Shown piece by piece: positions 27,778 through 38,614 of a stretch of DNA of 64,000 nucleotides (position 1 is the first letter of the stretch; each line of letters opens with the position of its first letter). Both the position numbers and the translations under genes were made by a program. Location of the stretch: the NCBI RefSeq assembly GCF_000227765.1, contig NZ_JH165159.1:805433-869432 (forward strand), in the 5' to 3' direction. The DNA is from Neisseria wadsworthii 9715 (lineage in GTDB: Bacteria > Pseudomonadota > Gammaproteobacteria > Burkholderiales > Neisseriaceae). The notes under the pieces are model-generated. The model was not told where the DNA came from. It saw only the letters and a program-made list of their open reading frames with translations, and searched no databases.

Positions 27778-28014
27778 TTAAAATTTGGAGAGAGTGTACA
27801 AATAAAGAATTAAAGCAAATATAGCAAGCTTGTTTCTTAGGCTCCTCAGGTTTGGGAGGAGTGTCGATCAATAGCTTAGGAAGGAATTAACTATCTGTTG
27901 CTAAAGAAATAGTTAGAAGATATCTTGTTTGTTAAACATCTAAAAATCACATCATTGATGCATCGATGCATTTTATTTCTTTGCTACAGTTAGTTTCTTA
28001 AATAAGCATGTTGC

Positions 28015-28371
28015 TTATTTTTTCAGACCTAATTGGATTTCGCCACCTTTGCTGAATTTGATTTCTTTAACAACGCTGAACTCTTGTGCTTGGCCGTTTA
28101 CGAAAGCAGGGCGTAGCGTTTGGTTGGTCATCCATGCAATAGCTTGATTGTCGACGGTTGCGTTGCCGCTGGTGCGGGTAACACGAACATCTTTTACGGA
28201 GCCGTCTGTATTAATGGTAAGGCGTACGGCCAATTTGCCGTCAATTTTTGCTTGGGCTGCGCTCACTTCTTGGTTTTTTTGGAAGAATTGCAGGCTTTGT
28301 GCAGAAGCAGCTTGAGCAGACAACAGAGCAGCTGAAATAGCGATAGAAGAGAAGATAGTGCGGATAGACAT
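28015..28371 (-). CDS. Secreted TonB C-terminal-domain-like protein
   Basis: The 118-residue protein has a signal peptide (IFSSIAISAALLSAQAASAQ, cleavage likely after ASA) and then a single domain resembling the TonB C-terminus: AKIDGKLAVRLTINTDGSVKDVRVTRTSGNATVDNQAIAW and TLRPAF. There is no membrane anchor or Pro-rich spacer, so it is not a TonB itself; it may be a free periplasmic protein. The pattern of V-x-x-x-x-D-G-S-V-x-x-V is family-wide. Confidence 0.75.
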   Translation of the reverse strand: MSIRTIFSSIAISAALLSAQAASAQSLQFFQKNQEVSAAQAKIDGKLAVRLTINTDGSVKDVRVTRTSGNATVDNQAIAWMTNQTLRPAFVNGQAQEFSVVKEIKFSKGGEIQLGLKK

Positions 28372-29148
28372 TGTAAAACTCCTTGCGTAATGTGTTGAGT
28401 ATAATTATTAGCATAAAATGCTAAATTTCTATATAAGAAGCATTTTCGACCTGTGTTGGTTTTAGGTCTTTTTTGCTTTTCGATGGGCTCATTGTGCCAA
28501 ACATTTTTTTTATTTGCAATAGAATTAAAATGTCAAAACAAATTTATTTATTGCATTAAAAAATGGATAAACGGTTATTCTGGTTTTGTGATAGAGCAAA
28601 AATTAGCGCTTAGTGTTTAATGATAGCTGGATATTTGGCTTTTTATTTTATTTTATTTCAATTAAATTAGTTAGTTACTTTTAATAAGTTTAGTTCTAAA
28701 TTATTTATATATGCATAATTTTATGCTTTTATCATTTAAAAATATACCAAATATCACCTTTATGTACCGATTGTTTAAATTTTATTTGTGTTGTATTTGT
28801 GATAATTGTAGACAATTTTGTGGTGAGGTTTTATGTAGATTGCTAGTTTTTTAGGCAATTGCTATTTTTATGGTATAGATAGTTGATTTTTTGTGATATT
28901 TGCATAAAAAATTTTTTCTAAATATTCATTTTAATTATTTTTGAAATATAATTTCAATTCTGGGTTTTTGAATTAGTGGATGACGGCTGGATAGCATTTG
29001 CTTGTAATTAAACTAGATCCATTTTGTGGGTATGTAATTAAATATTTTCAGGCAGCCTATTTATTCTTGGCTTAATCGGTGCTATTTTCTTTAAGGTATG
29101 CATGTTCATCTGCGTGCACTATGAGAAAAACAATTCAGGAGAACAATA
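28372..29148. other. Long AT-rich non-coding region upstream of glcB
   Basis: 777 bases with no recognisable gene, extremely AT-rich from about 28540 to 28980. It holds a GACCT/AGGTC hairpin with a T run near 28449-28477, an AAAATGCT/AGCATTTT inverted repeat near 28413-28446, and a single TTCAGGCAGCCT uptake sequence of another dialect (29047-29058). It may be a regulatory region or foreign DNA. Confidence 0.6.
29047..29058 (-). repeat. Foreign-dialect uptake sequence
   Basis: TTCAGGCAGCCT is the reverse complement of AGGCTGCCTGAA, the form I recall for Simonsiella and relatives. One copy only, so chance cannot be ruled out. Confidence 0.5.
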
Positions 29149-31323
29149 ATGACCTATCAATACACTCAAGCTGCCGACTTGAAAGTTGACAATCATCTCT
29201 ACCATTTCATCGTTGAGGAAATCCTTCCTAAGCAAACCAAACATACGCCGGAAACGTTTTGGCAAGCGCTTTCCCGTTTGGTGCACAAATATGCGCCGAA
29301 AAACCGCGAGTTATTGGCCAAGCGGGATGAATTACAGTTGAAGCTGGACGAATGGCACAAAGCTAACCCTGGCCCGGTTCGCGATGAGGTGGCTTATCAG
29401 GCGTTTTTGCGTGAAATCGGTTATCTGGTTGATGCGCCGGCTTCTTTTAAAATTGTCACTCAAAATGTTGACCGTGAAATTGCCGAGCAGGCCGGCCCGC
29501 AATTAGTGGTGCCGATAAATAATGCGCGCTATGCGTTGAATGCTGCCAATGCACGCTGGGGCAGCCTGTATGATGCGCTTTACGGTACCAATGCGATTGA
29601 TCAAACCGGCGATTTGGCGCCGGGTAAAGGCTACAATCCGAAGCGCGGTGATGCGGTTATTGCATTTGCGCGCAAGGTATTGGATGAAAGTTTGCCTTTG
29701 GCCAAAGGCAGCCATAAAGATGTGCTGGCTTACAGCGTAGACGGAGGGCAACTGAAAGCGAAATTGAAAGACGGCAGCGAAAGCGGCTTGAAGCAGCCTG
29801 AATTGTTTAAAGGTTATAACGGCAACCCGCAGGCGCCTTCTTCTTTATTATTCCTGCACAACGGTCTACACATTGATATTCTGATTGATAAAGACAGCCC
29901 TATCGGCAGCCAAGACCCCGCCGGTATTAAAGATATTGTGATGGAAGCGGCTTTATCCACCATTATGGACTGCGAAGACTCGGTGGCAGCGGTTGACGGC
30001 GAAGACAAAACTTTGGTTTACCGTAACTGGCTGGGCTTGATGAACGGTACTTTGGCGGAAGAAGTTGAGAAAAACGGCAAAACCTTTACCCGTAAGCTCA
30101 ACCCCGACCGCGAATATACTGCGCCTGATGGTTCTTCTTTCAAGCTGCCTGGTCGGTCTATGCTGTTTATCCGTAATGTAGGCCATTTGATGACGACGCC
30201 GGCAGTATTGGATAAAGACGGTAACGAGATTCCCGAAGGCATTCTTGACGGTGTGATGACGGCAATGATTGCGCCTTTCGATTTGAACCGCAGTGAAAAC
30301 ACCAACAGCCGTTCAGGTTCGGTATATATTGTTAAACCGAAAATGCACGGGCCGGAAGAAGTGGCTTTTGCCAACGAATTGTTCGGCGCATTTGAAGATT
30401 TGGCCGGTTTGCCGCGCAATACTCTGAAAATGGGCGTGATGGACGAAGAGCGCCGCACTTCTGCTAATCTGGCGGCTTGTATCGAAGCGGCGAAAGAACG
30501 CTTGGTATTCATCAACACTGGCTTCCTCGACCGTACCGGTGATGAAATGCACACCTCCATGCATGCTGGTGCGATGGTACGCAAAGGCGATATGAAGTCG
30601 ACCGATTGGATTAGGGCTTATGAGCATAACAATGTTCAGCAAGGTTTGGCCTGCGGCCTGCCGGGCAAAGCGCAAATCGGTAAAGGCATGTGGGCGATGC
30701 CTGATTTGATGGCGGAAATGTTGGAGCAGAAAATCGGCCATCCGAAGTCCGGTGCAACGACTGCTTGGGTTCCGTCGCCAACAGCCGCTACGCTGCATGC
30801 ATTGCACTATCATCAAGTGAACGTATTTGATGTGCAGCGGGCTTTCCAAGCGCAAGACGATAAAAAAGTCCTGTCTGAAATCCTCACGATTCCGGTGGCT
30901 GAAAATACCGGCTGGTCGGCTGAAGAGAAACAGCAGGAGCTGGATAACAACTGTCAGGGTATTTTAGGCTATGTGGTTCGTTGGGTAGAGCAGGGCGTAG
31001 GTTGCTCGAAAGTGCCCGATATCCATAACGTAGGCCTGATGGAAGACCGCGCGACTTTGCGCATTTCCAGCCAGCATATTGCCAACTGGTTGCTGCACGG
31101 CGTGGTAAGCAAAGAGCAAGTGCGCGAAACTTTGGAGCGCATGGCTGCCGTAGTGGATAAACAAAACGAAGGCGATGCGGCTTACACGCCGATGGTTGGC
31201 CGCTTCGACAGCTCGCCCGCTTTCTTGGCGGCTTGCGATTTGGTGTTTAAAGGCACGGAGCAGCCCAACGGCTATACCGAGCCGCTGCTCCATTACTGGC
31301 GCCGCGTTGCCAAAGGCAACTAG
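29149..31323 (+). CDS. glcB: Malate synthase G
   Basis: Malate synthase condenses glyoxylate with acetyl-CoA to give malate. The 724-residue length and motifs are those of the monomeric G isoform: [50 protein letters not shown], and the C-terminal lid region ([18 protein letters not shown]). AGGAGA precedes ATG 29149. No isocitrate lyase gene is in the window, so a glyoxylate-using role or a shunt partner elsewhere cannot be decided. It has its own DUS terminator. Confidence 0.95.
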   Translation: MTYQYTQAADLKVDNHLYHFIVEEILPKQTKHTPETFWQALSRLVHKYAPKNRELLAKRDELQLKLDEWHKANPGPVRDEVAYQAFLREIGYLVDAPASFKIVTQNVDREIAEQAGPQLVVPINNARYALNAANARWGSLYDALYGTNAIDQTGDLAPGKGYNPKRGDAVIAFARKVLDESLPLAKGSHKDVLAYSVDGGQLKAKLKDGSESGLKQPELFKGYNGNPQAPSSLLFLHNGLHIDILIDKDSPIGSQDPAGIKDIVMEAALSTIMDCEDSVAAVDGEDKTLVYRNWLGLMNGTLAEEVEKNGKTFTRKLNPDREYTAPDGSSFKLPGRSMLFIRNVGHLMTTPAVLDKDGNEIPEGILDGVMTAMIAPFDLNRSENTNSRSGSVYIVKPKMHGPEEVAFANELFGAFEDLAGLPRNTLKMGVMDEERRTSANLAACIEAAKERLVFINTGFLDRTGDEMHTSMHAGAMVRKGDMKSTDWIRAYEHNNVQQGLACGLPGKAQIGKGMWAMPDLMAEMLEQKIGHPKSGATTAWVPSPTAATLHALHYHQVNVFDVQRAFQAQDDKKVLSEILTIPVAENTGWSAEEKQQELDNNCQGILGYVVRWVEQGVGCSKVPDIHNVGLMEDRATLRISSQHIANWLLHGVVSKEQVRETLERMAAVVDKQNEGDAAYTPMVGRFDSSPAFLAACDLVFKGTEQPNGYTEPLLHYWRRVAKGN

Positions 31324-31347
31324 CCTTTAGGCCGCAAGCGTGAACCA

Positions 31348-31400
31348 ATGCCTGTCTGAAAAAGTTTTAACTTGGTTAAAGCCTGCTTTCAGACAGGCAT
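31348..31400. terminator. DUS-pair hairpin after glcB
   Basis: ATGCCTGTCTGAA (31348-31360) pairs with TTCAGACAGGCAT (31388-31400) over a 27-base loop. Confidence 0.75.
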
Positions 31401-31463
31401 TTCAGTTATAATCTACCGTAAACGGGGCATGTGCCCCGTATTTCCATTATAGATTGAGAAGAT

Positions 31464-32606
31464 ATGGCCACTTATTCCCTATTCATTACCTGCCCGCGGG
31501 GCTTGGAACCTGTATTGCAAACCGAGCTGGAAACACAAGGCTGCTCCGATATTCGGGCAACGGACGGGGGCGTGGCATGTAAAGGCGGCTTGGAACAAGT
31601 TTACCGCGTGAACCTGCACTCGCGCACCGCCAGCCGTGTGCTGCTGAGGCTGACCAAAGGTAGCTTCCGTAGCGAGCAGGATATTTACACTTTGGCGCGC
31701 AACATCCAATGGGATAACTGGTTTGATGTGCACAATACGTTTAAGGTCAAAGTGGAAGGCAAACGCGCACGGGTAAAGAGCCTGGATTTTACGGGGCTGA
31801 AAATCAAAGATGCTTTGTGCGACAGCTTTCGAGGGCAAACAGGCAGCAGACCCAGCGTGGATAAACACCGTCCGGATGTGCGCGTTCACGCATTCATTAA
31901 TGAAAACAATATTCAGATTTTTATCGATACCAGCGGCGAAGCGCTGTTTAAACGCGGATACAGGCAAGATGCGGGCGATGCGCCGCTGCGGGAAAATCTG
32001 GCGGCCGGATTGCTGATGCTGGCGGGTTACGACGGTACGCAGCCTTTCCAAGACCCGTTTTGCGGCAGCGGAACGATTGTCGTGGAGGCCGCTTGGATTG
32101 CGATACACCGTGCGCCTGGTTTGATGCGCCGTTTCGGGTTTGAACAGTTTAAAAATTTCGACCGTGCTTTGTGGATTCAAATCAAACAGGCGGCGCGCGA
32201 TGCGGAAAAAGCGCACGCACCGGCACTTATCGGCGGTAGCGATAATGACCGCCACATGATACACACGGCTCAAGCCAACGCGCGGGCAGCAGAAGTGGAT
32301 GCTTTCATACAGTTTTCAGTAAGCGATGCGCAGGATGTGCGCCCCAACGGCGCTGCCGGCATTATGCTTTCCAACCCGCCTTACGGCGTGCGCCTGGCCG
32401 AAGTGGAAGCCTTGCATGCGCTTTATCCGCAGCTCGGCGCATGGTTGAAGCTGCATTATGCGGGCTGGCTTATCGGCATGTTTACCGGCGACCGAGATAT
32501 GCCCAAGCTGATGCGTTTGCAGCCCAAGCGTAAAATTCCGCTTTATAACGGCAACCTCGACTGCCGTCTGTTTCTTTTCGATATGGTTAAGGGCAGCAAC
32601 CGCTGA
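31464..32606 (+). CDS. rlmL: THUMP-domain RNA methyltransferase (RlmL-type)
   Basis: The 380-residue protein matches the N-terminal half of E. coli RlmKL, which makes m2G2445 in 23S rRNA. It has a THUMP domain (about 45-160, [20 protein letters not shown]), the SAM site [23 protein letters not shown] (about 195-215) and the catalytic SNPPYGVRL (about 305). The RlmK half is absent, as in many non-enteric proteobacteria. A single DUS directly follows its stop codon. Confidence 0.88.
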   Translation: MATYSLFITCPRGLEPVLQTELETQGCSDIRATDGGVACKGGLEQVYRVNLHSRTASRVLLRLTKGSFRSEQDIYTLARNIQWDNWFDVHNTFKVKVEGKRARVKSLDFTGLKIKDALCDSFRGQTGSRPSVDKHRPDVRVHAFINENNIQIFIDTSGEALFKRGYRQDAGDAPLRENLAAGLLMLAGYDGTQPFQDPFCGSGTIVVEAAWIAIHRAPGLMRRFGFEQFKNFDRALWIQIKQAARDAEKAHAPALIGGSDNDRHMIHTAQANARAAEVDAFIQFSVSDAQDVRPNGAAGIMLSNPPYGVRLAEVEALHALYPQLGAWLKLHYAGWLIGMFTGDRDMPKLMRLQPKRKIPLYNGNLDCRLFLFDMVKGSNR

Positions 32607-32618
32607 TGCCTGTCTGAA
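32606..32618 (+). repeat. Single DUS between rlmL and the pseudouridine synthase gene
   Basis: ATGCCTGTCTGAA starts on the last base of the rlmL stop codon. It is unpaired, so it is not a terminator and is consistent with read-through to the next gene. Confidence 0.85.
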
Positions 32619-32629
32619 ACGGATAATTT

Positions 32630-33373
32630 ATGAATCATAATCATCAGGAAATGATGCGCTTATCCAAGCGCATGGCAGAGCTGGGCTTGTGTTCGCGTCG
32701 TGAAGCGGACGGCTATATCGAGCAGGGTTGGGTAAAAGTAAACGGCCAAACTGCGGTGCTAGGGCAGAAGGTGAGTTTGTCCGACCGCATCGACTTGGAT
32801 AAAAAAGCGCATGAAAGTCAAGCGGGGCGGGTAACGATTTTGTTGAACAAGCCGGTAGGTTATGTGAGCGCCCAAGCTGAAAAAGGCTATGCGTCTGCCA
32901 CTTCGTTGATTACGGAAGAAAACCGCTGGGAAGGCGATTCGAGCGGGATTGTGTTTAAAAAGAACCATTGCCGCAATCTGGCGCCGGCCGGCCGGTTGGA
33001 TATTGATTCGGTCGGGCTGCTGGTGTTGACGCAAGACGGACGGATTGCCAAACAGCTGATTGGTGGGCAAAGCGGCATAGAAAAAGAATATCTGGTGCGG
33101 GTGAAAGGCACGCTTTCCGACGAAGGGTTGCGCTTGCTCAACCACGGCCTGAGCCTTGACGGCGAAAAATTGCGCCCCGCACAGGTTTCCTGGCAAAACC
33201 AAGACCAACTGCGTTTTATTTTGAAACAAGGTAAAAAGCGCCAAATCCGCCGCATGTGCGAATTGGTCGGCCTGCGGGTTGTGGGTTTGAAACGCATCCG
33301 CATGGGCAAAGTCAAACTGGGTGCGCTGCCGCCGGGTAAATGGCGCTATTTGGATAAAAAAGAAAAGTTTTAA
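32630..33373 (+). CDS. RsuA/RluB/RluF-family pseudouridine synthase
   Basis: The 247-residue protein has an N-terminal S4 RNA-binding domain (RLSKRMAELGLCSRREADGYIEQGWVKVNG) and the catalytic domain with NLAPAGRLDIDSVGLLVLT (catalytic Asp in GRLD) and GKKRQIRRMCELVGLRVVGLKRIRMG. The target is 23S or 16S rRNA; RluF (position 2604) is the nearest style, but I cannot separate it from RluB/RsuA. It lies 23 bp after rlmL, a likely rRNA-modification operon. Confidence 0.85.
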   Translation: MNHNHQEMMRLSKRMAELGLCSRREADGYIEQGWVKVNGQTAVLGQKVSLSDRIDLDKKAHESQAGRVTILLNKPVGYVSAQAEKGYASATSLITEENRWEGDSSGIVFKKNHCRNLAPAGRLDIDSVGLLVLTQDGRIAKQLIGGQSGIEKEYLVRVKGTLSDEGLRLLNHGLSLDGEKLRPAQVSWQNQDQLRFILKQGKKRQIRRMCELVGLRVVGLKRIRMGKVKLGALPPGKWRYLDKKEKF

Positions 33374-33386
33374 GAATCAGCAGCAA

Positions 33387-33438
33387 ATGCCTGTCTGAAA
33401 GCAAACAACTTGATAGCTGTTTGTTTTCAGACAGGCAT
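33387..33438. terminator. DUS-pair hairpin, convergent genes
   Basis: ATGCCTGTCTGAA (33387-33399) pairs with TTCAGACAGGCAT (33426-33438). The arms extend outward by CAAATG/CATTTG-type bases. Confidence 0.75.
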
Positions 33439-33519
33439 TTGCTGTAACGGTACAGGTGCTACGATAGAAGGCGTAACCACGCCGAAGAAAAGTTAAGTTG
33501 CTTGATTATATCGCCCGCT

Positions 33520-34164
33520 TTATAAAGCACGGTCAAAATACAAGGGTACTTTCGCTGCCTTCGACATTGTGTTTACATAAGCCAGCAATTTCTCCGGTAG
33601 CTCCAAACCGCGGACCATGGTCAGATTACGCAGAATAGGGAAGATGAGAATGTCTTCCATACTTAATTTGCCGGCTAGGGTCTCGGTTGATACAACCAGC
33701 TTTTCCAGCTCTGCTAAATCAGTGTGCAATTGGGCCAAATATTGAGGAGTATTCGTTAGATGTTCTTCGAATTTGCCGATAGTTTCTTCTTTTTTCTTCA
33801 CAAAATAATCGATTGCCGATTGGGTGGGATAGTCAGGTAACCCCAATTTGATATTACGCGGCCAAACCAGCTTGTTTTGATAGCTGCTTACTTTATCGAA
33901 CCATGCCTGTATTTCGGGGCGGATAGCTTCGTCTAATTTGCCATCGGCATATTCTCTAACCCAGCGGACAATATCCAAGCTTTCTCCCATGTATGACCCA
34001 TCGGGCTTTTGCAAAATAGGCACTTGCTTTGCGCCAATCATACTGATGGGTGTGTCTTCATCATCGTTAGCTAGGATAATCTGCTCAACATCAATATTGA
34101 AAAGGCCAAACGACATACGGGCACGAACACAAAAAGGGCAATGGTCATAAATATACAGCTTCAT
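33520..34164 (-). CDS. grxB: Glutaredoxin 2
   Basis: The 214-residue protein starts MKLYIYDHCPFCVRARMSFG with a CPFC redox centre (Cys9, Cys12), then PDGSYMGESLDIVRWV, and an all-helical GST-like C-terminal domain. This is the long Grx2 type, not a 10-kDa glutaredoxin. It should reduce disulfides and glutathionylated proteins with GSH. Monocistronic. Confidence 0.93.
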   Translation of the reverse strand: MKLYIYDHCPFCVRARMSFGLFNIDVEQIILANDDEDTPISMIGAKQVPILQKPDGSYMGESLDIVRWVREYADGKLDEAIRPEIQAWFDKVSSYQNKLVWPRNIKLGLPDYPTQSAIDYFVKKKEETIGKFEEHLTNTPQYLAQLHTDLAELEKLVVSTETLAGKLSMEDILIFPILRNLTMVRGLELPEKLLAYVNTMSKAAKVPLYFDRAL

Positions 34165-34649
34165 AATGCTTCTCCGTAGAGGGAATGGGTTTTAATAAAA
34201 AATATAACTTAGTTAAAAATTATTTTTAAAATATTTTAAATTGTAATTAAATGTATTAAAATTAAACTCAAAATAAATAAAGAAAACATTTTTTTACAAT
34301 TGCAGTGTTGTATTATTTTTATGTATTCTTAGCATTTGTTTTTTCAGTAAATTTCAAAATTAAAAATAAACGGCATTTTTCTTAGATAAGCGGGATTATG
34401 CAAATTAATTGTTATTGTGTGAAAATTGCTTAAATTTTGAGCGGCGAAAATTTTACAACTTTCGTGTGCCGCCCTATACTTACAACATATTATCAGAGCT
34501 ACAAGCTTAATGCGTATAGATTTTTTCAAACCCCTTGGCAATGCTGCATCAAAGCGTCAATGTTATGATGCAGTTGATTTGTAAATAAACTTGTTTCAGG
34601 CTTGCAGCATTATTAAATGTGTTTTTTATAATATTTAGTGGAGAGTACT
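34165..34649. other. AT-rich intergenic region upstream of the Roadblock gene
   Basis: No gene seen. The first 250 bases are very AT-rich. Later it has a GCGGC...GCCGC hairpin near 34442-34473 and CTGCATCA/TGATGCAG (about 34543-34572), which could form a stem in the leader. Function unknown. Confidence 0.5.
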
Positions 34650-35006
34650 ATGAATTACGATAAAGCCGTATCAGAAATGTTGAACGTTGATGGTTCTATT
34701 GCTGCTGCTGTGGTTGATTATGCAAGCGGAATGCTTTTAGCCGGTGGCGGATCACCTTCCGTAGACTTGGAAATTGCGGCTGCCGGGCACACTGAAGTAG
34801 TTTCTTCAGAAATGAAAACCATGAAAATGCTGGGCATGAATGATGTTATCGAAGACATTCTGATTACATTGGGTAAACAATACCATTTGCTCCGCCCGTT
34901 AAAAAACCACGACGGTTTGTTCCTGTATTCTGTATTGGACAAATCTAAATCCAATTTGGCTTTGGCTCGTCGCTCTTTGGTTGAGGTAGAGCGTAATTTG
35001 GGCTGA
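34650..35006 (+). CDS. Roadblock/LC7-domain protein
   Basis: The 118-residue protein fits the Roadblock/LC7 fold: DGSIAAAVVDYASGMLLAGGG, LEIAAAGHTEVVSSEMKTMKML, IEDILITLGKQYHLLRPL and LFLYSVLDKSKSNLALARRSL. In bacteria such proteins often pair with small GTPases (MglA/MglB) or act in sensing complexes; no GTPase is nearby. The start is ATG 34650 after GGAGAGT. It is followed by its own terminator and lies upstream of relA. Confidence 0.75.
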   Translation: MNYDKAVSEMLNVDGSIAAAVVDYASGMLLAGGGSPSVDLEIAAAGHTEVVSSEMKTMKMLGMNDVIEDILITLGKQYHLLRPLKNHDGLFLYSVLDKSKSNLALARRSLVEVERNLG

Positions 35007-35028
35007 TTCTAAAGAGAGTTGGTAACGA

Positions 35029-35059
35029 ATCCAGCCATCTTAACGGGCTGGATTTTTTA
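35029..35059 (+). terminator. Terminator of the Roadblock gene
   Basis: ATCCAGCC (35029-35036) pairs with GGCTGGAT (35046-35053), followed by TTTTTTAT. Confidence 0.85.
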
Positions 35060-35061
35060 TG

Positions 35062-35123
35062 GTTGGAATACAAGAATGCCTGTCTGAAAACCAGTTTCCA
35101 GACAGGCATTCTTGTATTCCAAC
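35062..35123. repeat. Extended DUS inverted repeat with 25-bp perfect arms
   Basis: The two 13-base DUS arms extend outward: 35062-35086 and 35099-35123 are perfect reverse complements over 25 bases (outer part GTTGGAATACAAG). The loop contains one extra C near the DUS end, so the right copy reads TTCCAGACAGGCAT. Confidence 0.9.
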
Positions 35124-35272
35124 GGCTTATTGTTACATGCGAGTGCGTTGACACGGTAGATTTTCTCTCTTTCGTTTGTCATGGCGGTTTAAGAATGCTT
35201 GGTTCGCGGCTGGATTTAGCCTATGCTTAACGCTACAATAATCCTTCAGGGAAACACTAGCGGGTAGAAACT

Positions 35273-37483
35273 ATGACGATCACGTCCACCGTAAGCAGCC
35301 TTGCTCTGGATTTGGATAAATATCGCGATTGGTTTGATATTTATCTTAAAGGCCTGTCTGAAAAACATCAAAAGCTGCTGAAATCGGCACTGGATTTGGC
35401 CGAAGAATGCTATCCCGCAAATGCTGTAACGCATACCGGCGAATTACTGATCAGCAATTTATTGGGTGCGGCTCAAATGGTTTCTGAGATGGACTTGCTG
35501 CCGGATGCCGTGGCAGCCACCATCCTCACGGATATTTCCTCTTTTTGCGAAAATTGGCAGGAGAAAGTTACCGAAACGTGCGGTAAGCAAATATGCGATT
35601 TGGTGAAGGGTATCGATGAAATCCAAAAGCTGACTCATTTTGCCAAGGTTGATAATCTGGCTACGCCTGAAGAGCGGGCGGAGCAGGCCGAAACCATGCG
35701 GAAAATGTTACTGGCCATGGTGTCGGATATTCGGGTGGTGTTGATTAAACTGGCGCTCCGCACCCGTACGATGCAGTATCTCTGCCGTTTGCCGGATAGT
35801 GAGAAAAAGCGGGCGATTGCTAAAGAAACCTTGGATATTTTTGCTCCTTTGGCCAACCGCTTGGGAGTTTGGCAGCTCAAGTGGCAGCTGGAAGATTTGG
35901 GTTTCAGACATCAAGACCCTGAAAAATACAAAGAAATTGCCAATCTGCTGGATGAAAAGCGCACCGAGCGTTTGGAATATATTGAAAATTTTCTAAACAT
36001 TTTGAGAAAAGAGTTAGATAAATACAATATCCACTATGATGTAGCCGGCCGACCCAAACATATTTATTCCATTTATAAAAAAATGGTTAAGAAAAAGCTT
36101 GGTTTTGAAGGTTTGTATGATATCCGTGCCGTGCGGATTTTGGTTGATACTGTGCCCGAGTGTTATACCACGCTCGGTATCGTACACAGTTTGTGGCAGC
36201 CCATCCCGGGTGAATTTGATGATTACATCGCTTATCCTAAAGCCAATGGCTACAAGAGCTTGCATACGGTTATCGTGGGGCCGGAAGATAAAGGTGTGGA
36301 GGTGCAAATCCGCACTTTTGAAATGCACCAATTCAACGAATTCGGCGTGGCGGCACACTGGCGCTACAAGGAAGGGGGTAAGGGCAATAGTGCTTACGAA
36401 CAGAAAATCGCGTGGCTGCGCCAGCTTTTGGATTGGCGTGAAAATATGGCGGAAAGCGATCAAGAAGATCTTGCTTCAGCCTTTCAAACAGAATTATTTA
36501 ACGACACGATTTACGTGTTGACGCCGCACGGCAAAGTGTTCTCACTACCGGCGGGCGCCACCCCGATAGATTTTGCTTACGCTTTGCATTCTGATTTGGG
36601 CAATCGCTGCAGAGGTGCAAAAGTAGATGGGCAGATTGTGCCGCTTTCCACGCCGCTGGAAAACGGCCAGCGGGTGGAGATTATTGCTGCCAAAGAGGGC
36701 GCGCCATCGGTAAACTGGCTGTATGAGGGCTGGGTAAAAAGCCCGCGCGCCATCAGCAAAATCCGCGCCTATATCCGTCAGCAGAACGCGGAGGCTGTGC
36801 GCGAAAACGGCAAGGCGCAGTTTGAAAAAGTGCTGGCCAAAACTTCCCCCAAACCTAATCAGCAAGAATTAAGCGAGAAGCTCGGGTTCAAAAAAATCGA
36901 AGATCTTTATACCGCCATAGGGCAGGGCGAAATCACGCCTCGAGCCATACAAAAGGCTTGCGGTATGTTGAATGAGCCGCCGCCTGCGCAGGTTAACGAA
37001 ACCAGTATTGTCAAACGGTCGAAAATCAAATCCGATAATAAAAACGGGATTTTAATTGATGGCGAAGAGGGTTTGCTTACCACATTGGCCAAATGCTGCA
37101 AACCTGCGCCGCCCGACGATATTATCGGTTTTGTAACCCGGGAGCGGGGTATTTCGGTGCATCGAACCAACTGCCCGTCGTTTCAAAATCTTGCTAAGCA
37201 ATCACCGGATAAAGTATTGCCTGCTTCTTGGGCGCAAATACAAGAAGGTCAGGTATTTGCGGTGGATATCGAAGTGCGCGCGCAAGACCGTAGCGGGCTG
37301 TTGCGTGATGTATCCGAAACATTGGCGCGCCATAAAATCAATGTGACAGCGGTTCAAACACATTCCCGTGATTTAGAAGCCAGTATGAGGTTTACTTTGG
37401 AAGTGAAACAAGTGAGCGAACTGCCCCGTGTTTTAACCAGCTTGAGCGAAGTTAAAGGTGTACTGAGCGTTACGCGGCTCTGA
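35273..37483 (+). CDS. relA: (p)ppGpp synthetase RelA
   Basis: RelA makes pppGpp from GTP and ATP when uncharged tRNA stalls on the ribosome. The 736-residue protein has a degenerate HD region (TILTDISSFCENW, no HDxxED), so hydrolysis is unlikely. The synthetase domain has GRPKHIYSIYKKM, YDIRAVRILV, DYIAYPKANGYKSLHTVI and VEVQIRTFEMH; it is followed by TGS (IYVLTPHGKVFSLPAGATPIDFA, about 405-430), a CCKPAPPDDIIGFV Cys-containing region, and a C-terminal ACT domain. An uptake-like GGCCTGTCTGAA lies inside the gene near 35351. Confidence 0.95.
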   Translation: MTITSTVSSLALDLDKYRDWFDIYLKGLSEKHQKLLKSALDLAEECYPANAVTHTGELLISNLLGAAQMVSEMDLLPDAVAATILTDISSFCENWQEKVTETCGKQICDLVKGIDEIQKLTHFAKVDNLATPEERAEQAETMRKMLLAMVSDIRVVLIKLALRTRTMQYLCRLPDSEKKRAIAKETLDIFAPLANRLGVWQLKWQLEDLGFRHQDPEKYKEIANLLDEKRTERLEYIENFLNILRKELDKYNIHYDVAGRPKHIYSIYKKMVKKKLGFEGLYDIRAVRILVDTVPECYTTLGIVHSLWQPIPGEFDDYIAYPKANGYKSLHTVIVGPEDKGVEVQIRTFEMHQFNEFGVAAHWRYKEGGKGNSAYEQKIAWLRQLLDWRENMAESDQEDLASAFQTELFNDTIYVLTPHGKVFSLPAGATPIDFAYALHSDLGNRCRGAKVDGQIVPLSTPLENGQRVEIIAAKEGAPSVNWLYEGWVKSPRAISKIRAYIRQQNAEAVRENGKAQFEKVLAKTSPKPNQQELSEKLGFKKIEDLYTAIGQGEITPRAIQKACGMLNEPPPAQVNETSIVKRSKIKSDNKNGILIDGEEGLLTTLAKCCKPAPPDDIIGFVTRERGISVHRTNCPSFQNLAKQSPDKVLPASWAQIQEGQVFAVDIEVRAQDRSGLLRDVSETLARHKINVTAVQTHSRDLEASMRFTLEVKQVSELPRVLTSLSEVKGVLSVTRL

Positions 37484-37509
37484 TGTGCTATATACACTGA
37501 AAAAACGGA

Positions 37510-37555
37510 ATGCCTGTCTGAAAACTTGTTAGAACTTGAGTTTTCAGACAGGCAT
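37510..37555. terminator. DUS-pair hairpin, relA and trxB convergent
   Basis: ATGCCTGTCTGAA (37510-37522) pairs with TTCAGACAGGCAT (37543-37555), with extended CGGA/TCCG pairing outside the arms. Confidence 0.8.
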
Positions 37556-37580
37556 TCCGTTTACCGAATTATGATTGGAT

Positions 37581-38600
<1,020 letters not shown>

Positions 38601-38614
38601 AAAAGTGTAGCGTA

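Larger units (their letters stand above)
27625..28014. other. Intergenic region hisF to TonB-C-like gene
   Basis: No convincing gene. It holds two hairpins: AAGTTGATT/AATCAACTT (27651-27678) after hisF, and GCGTACTCA/TGAGTACGC (27757-27777) flanked by A and T runs. The second can terminate either strand. Confidence 0.6.

Noticed and set aside
27668-27871. Minus-strand ORF with PPKPEEPKKQACYICF after hisF
   Set aside because: It starts with TTG, lacks a ribosome site and runs through two terminator hairpins.
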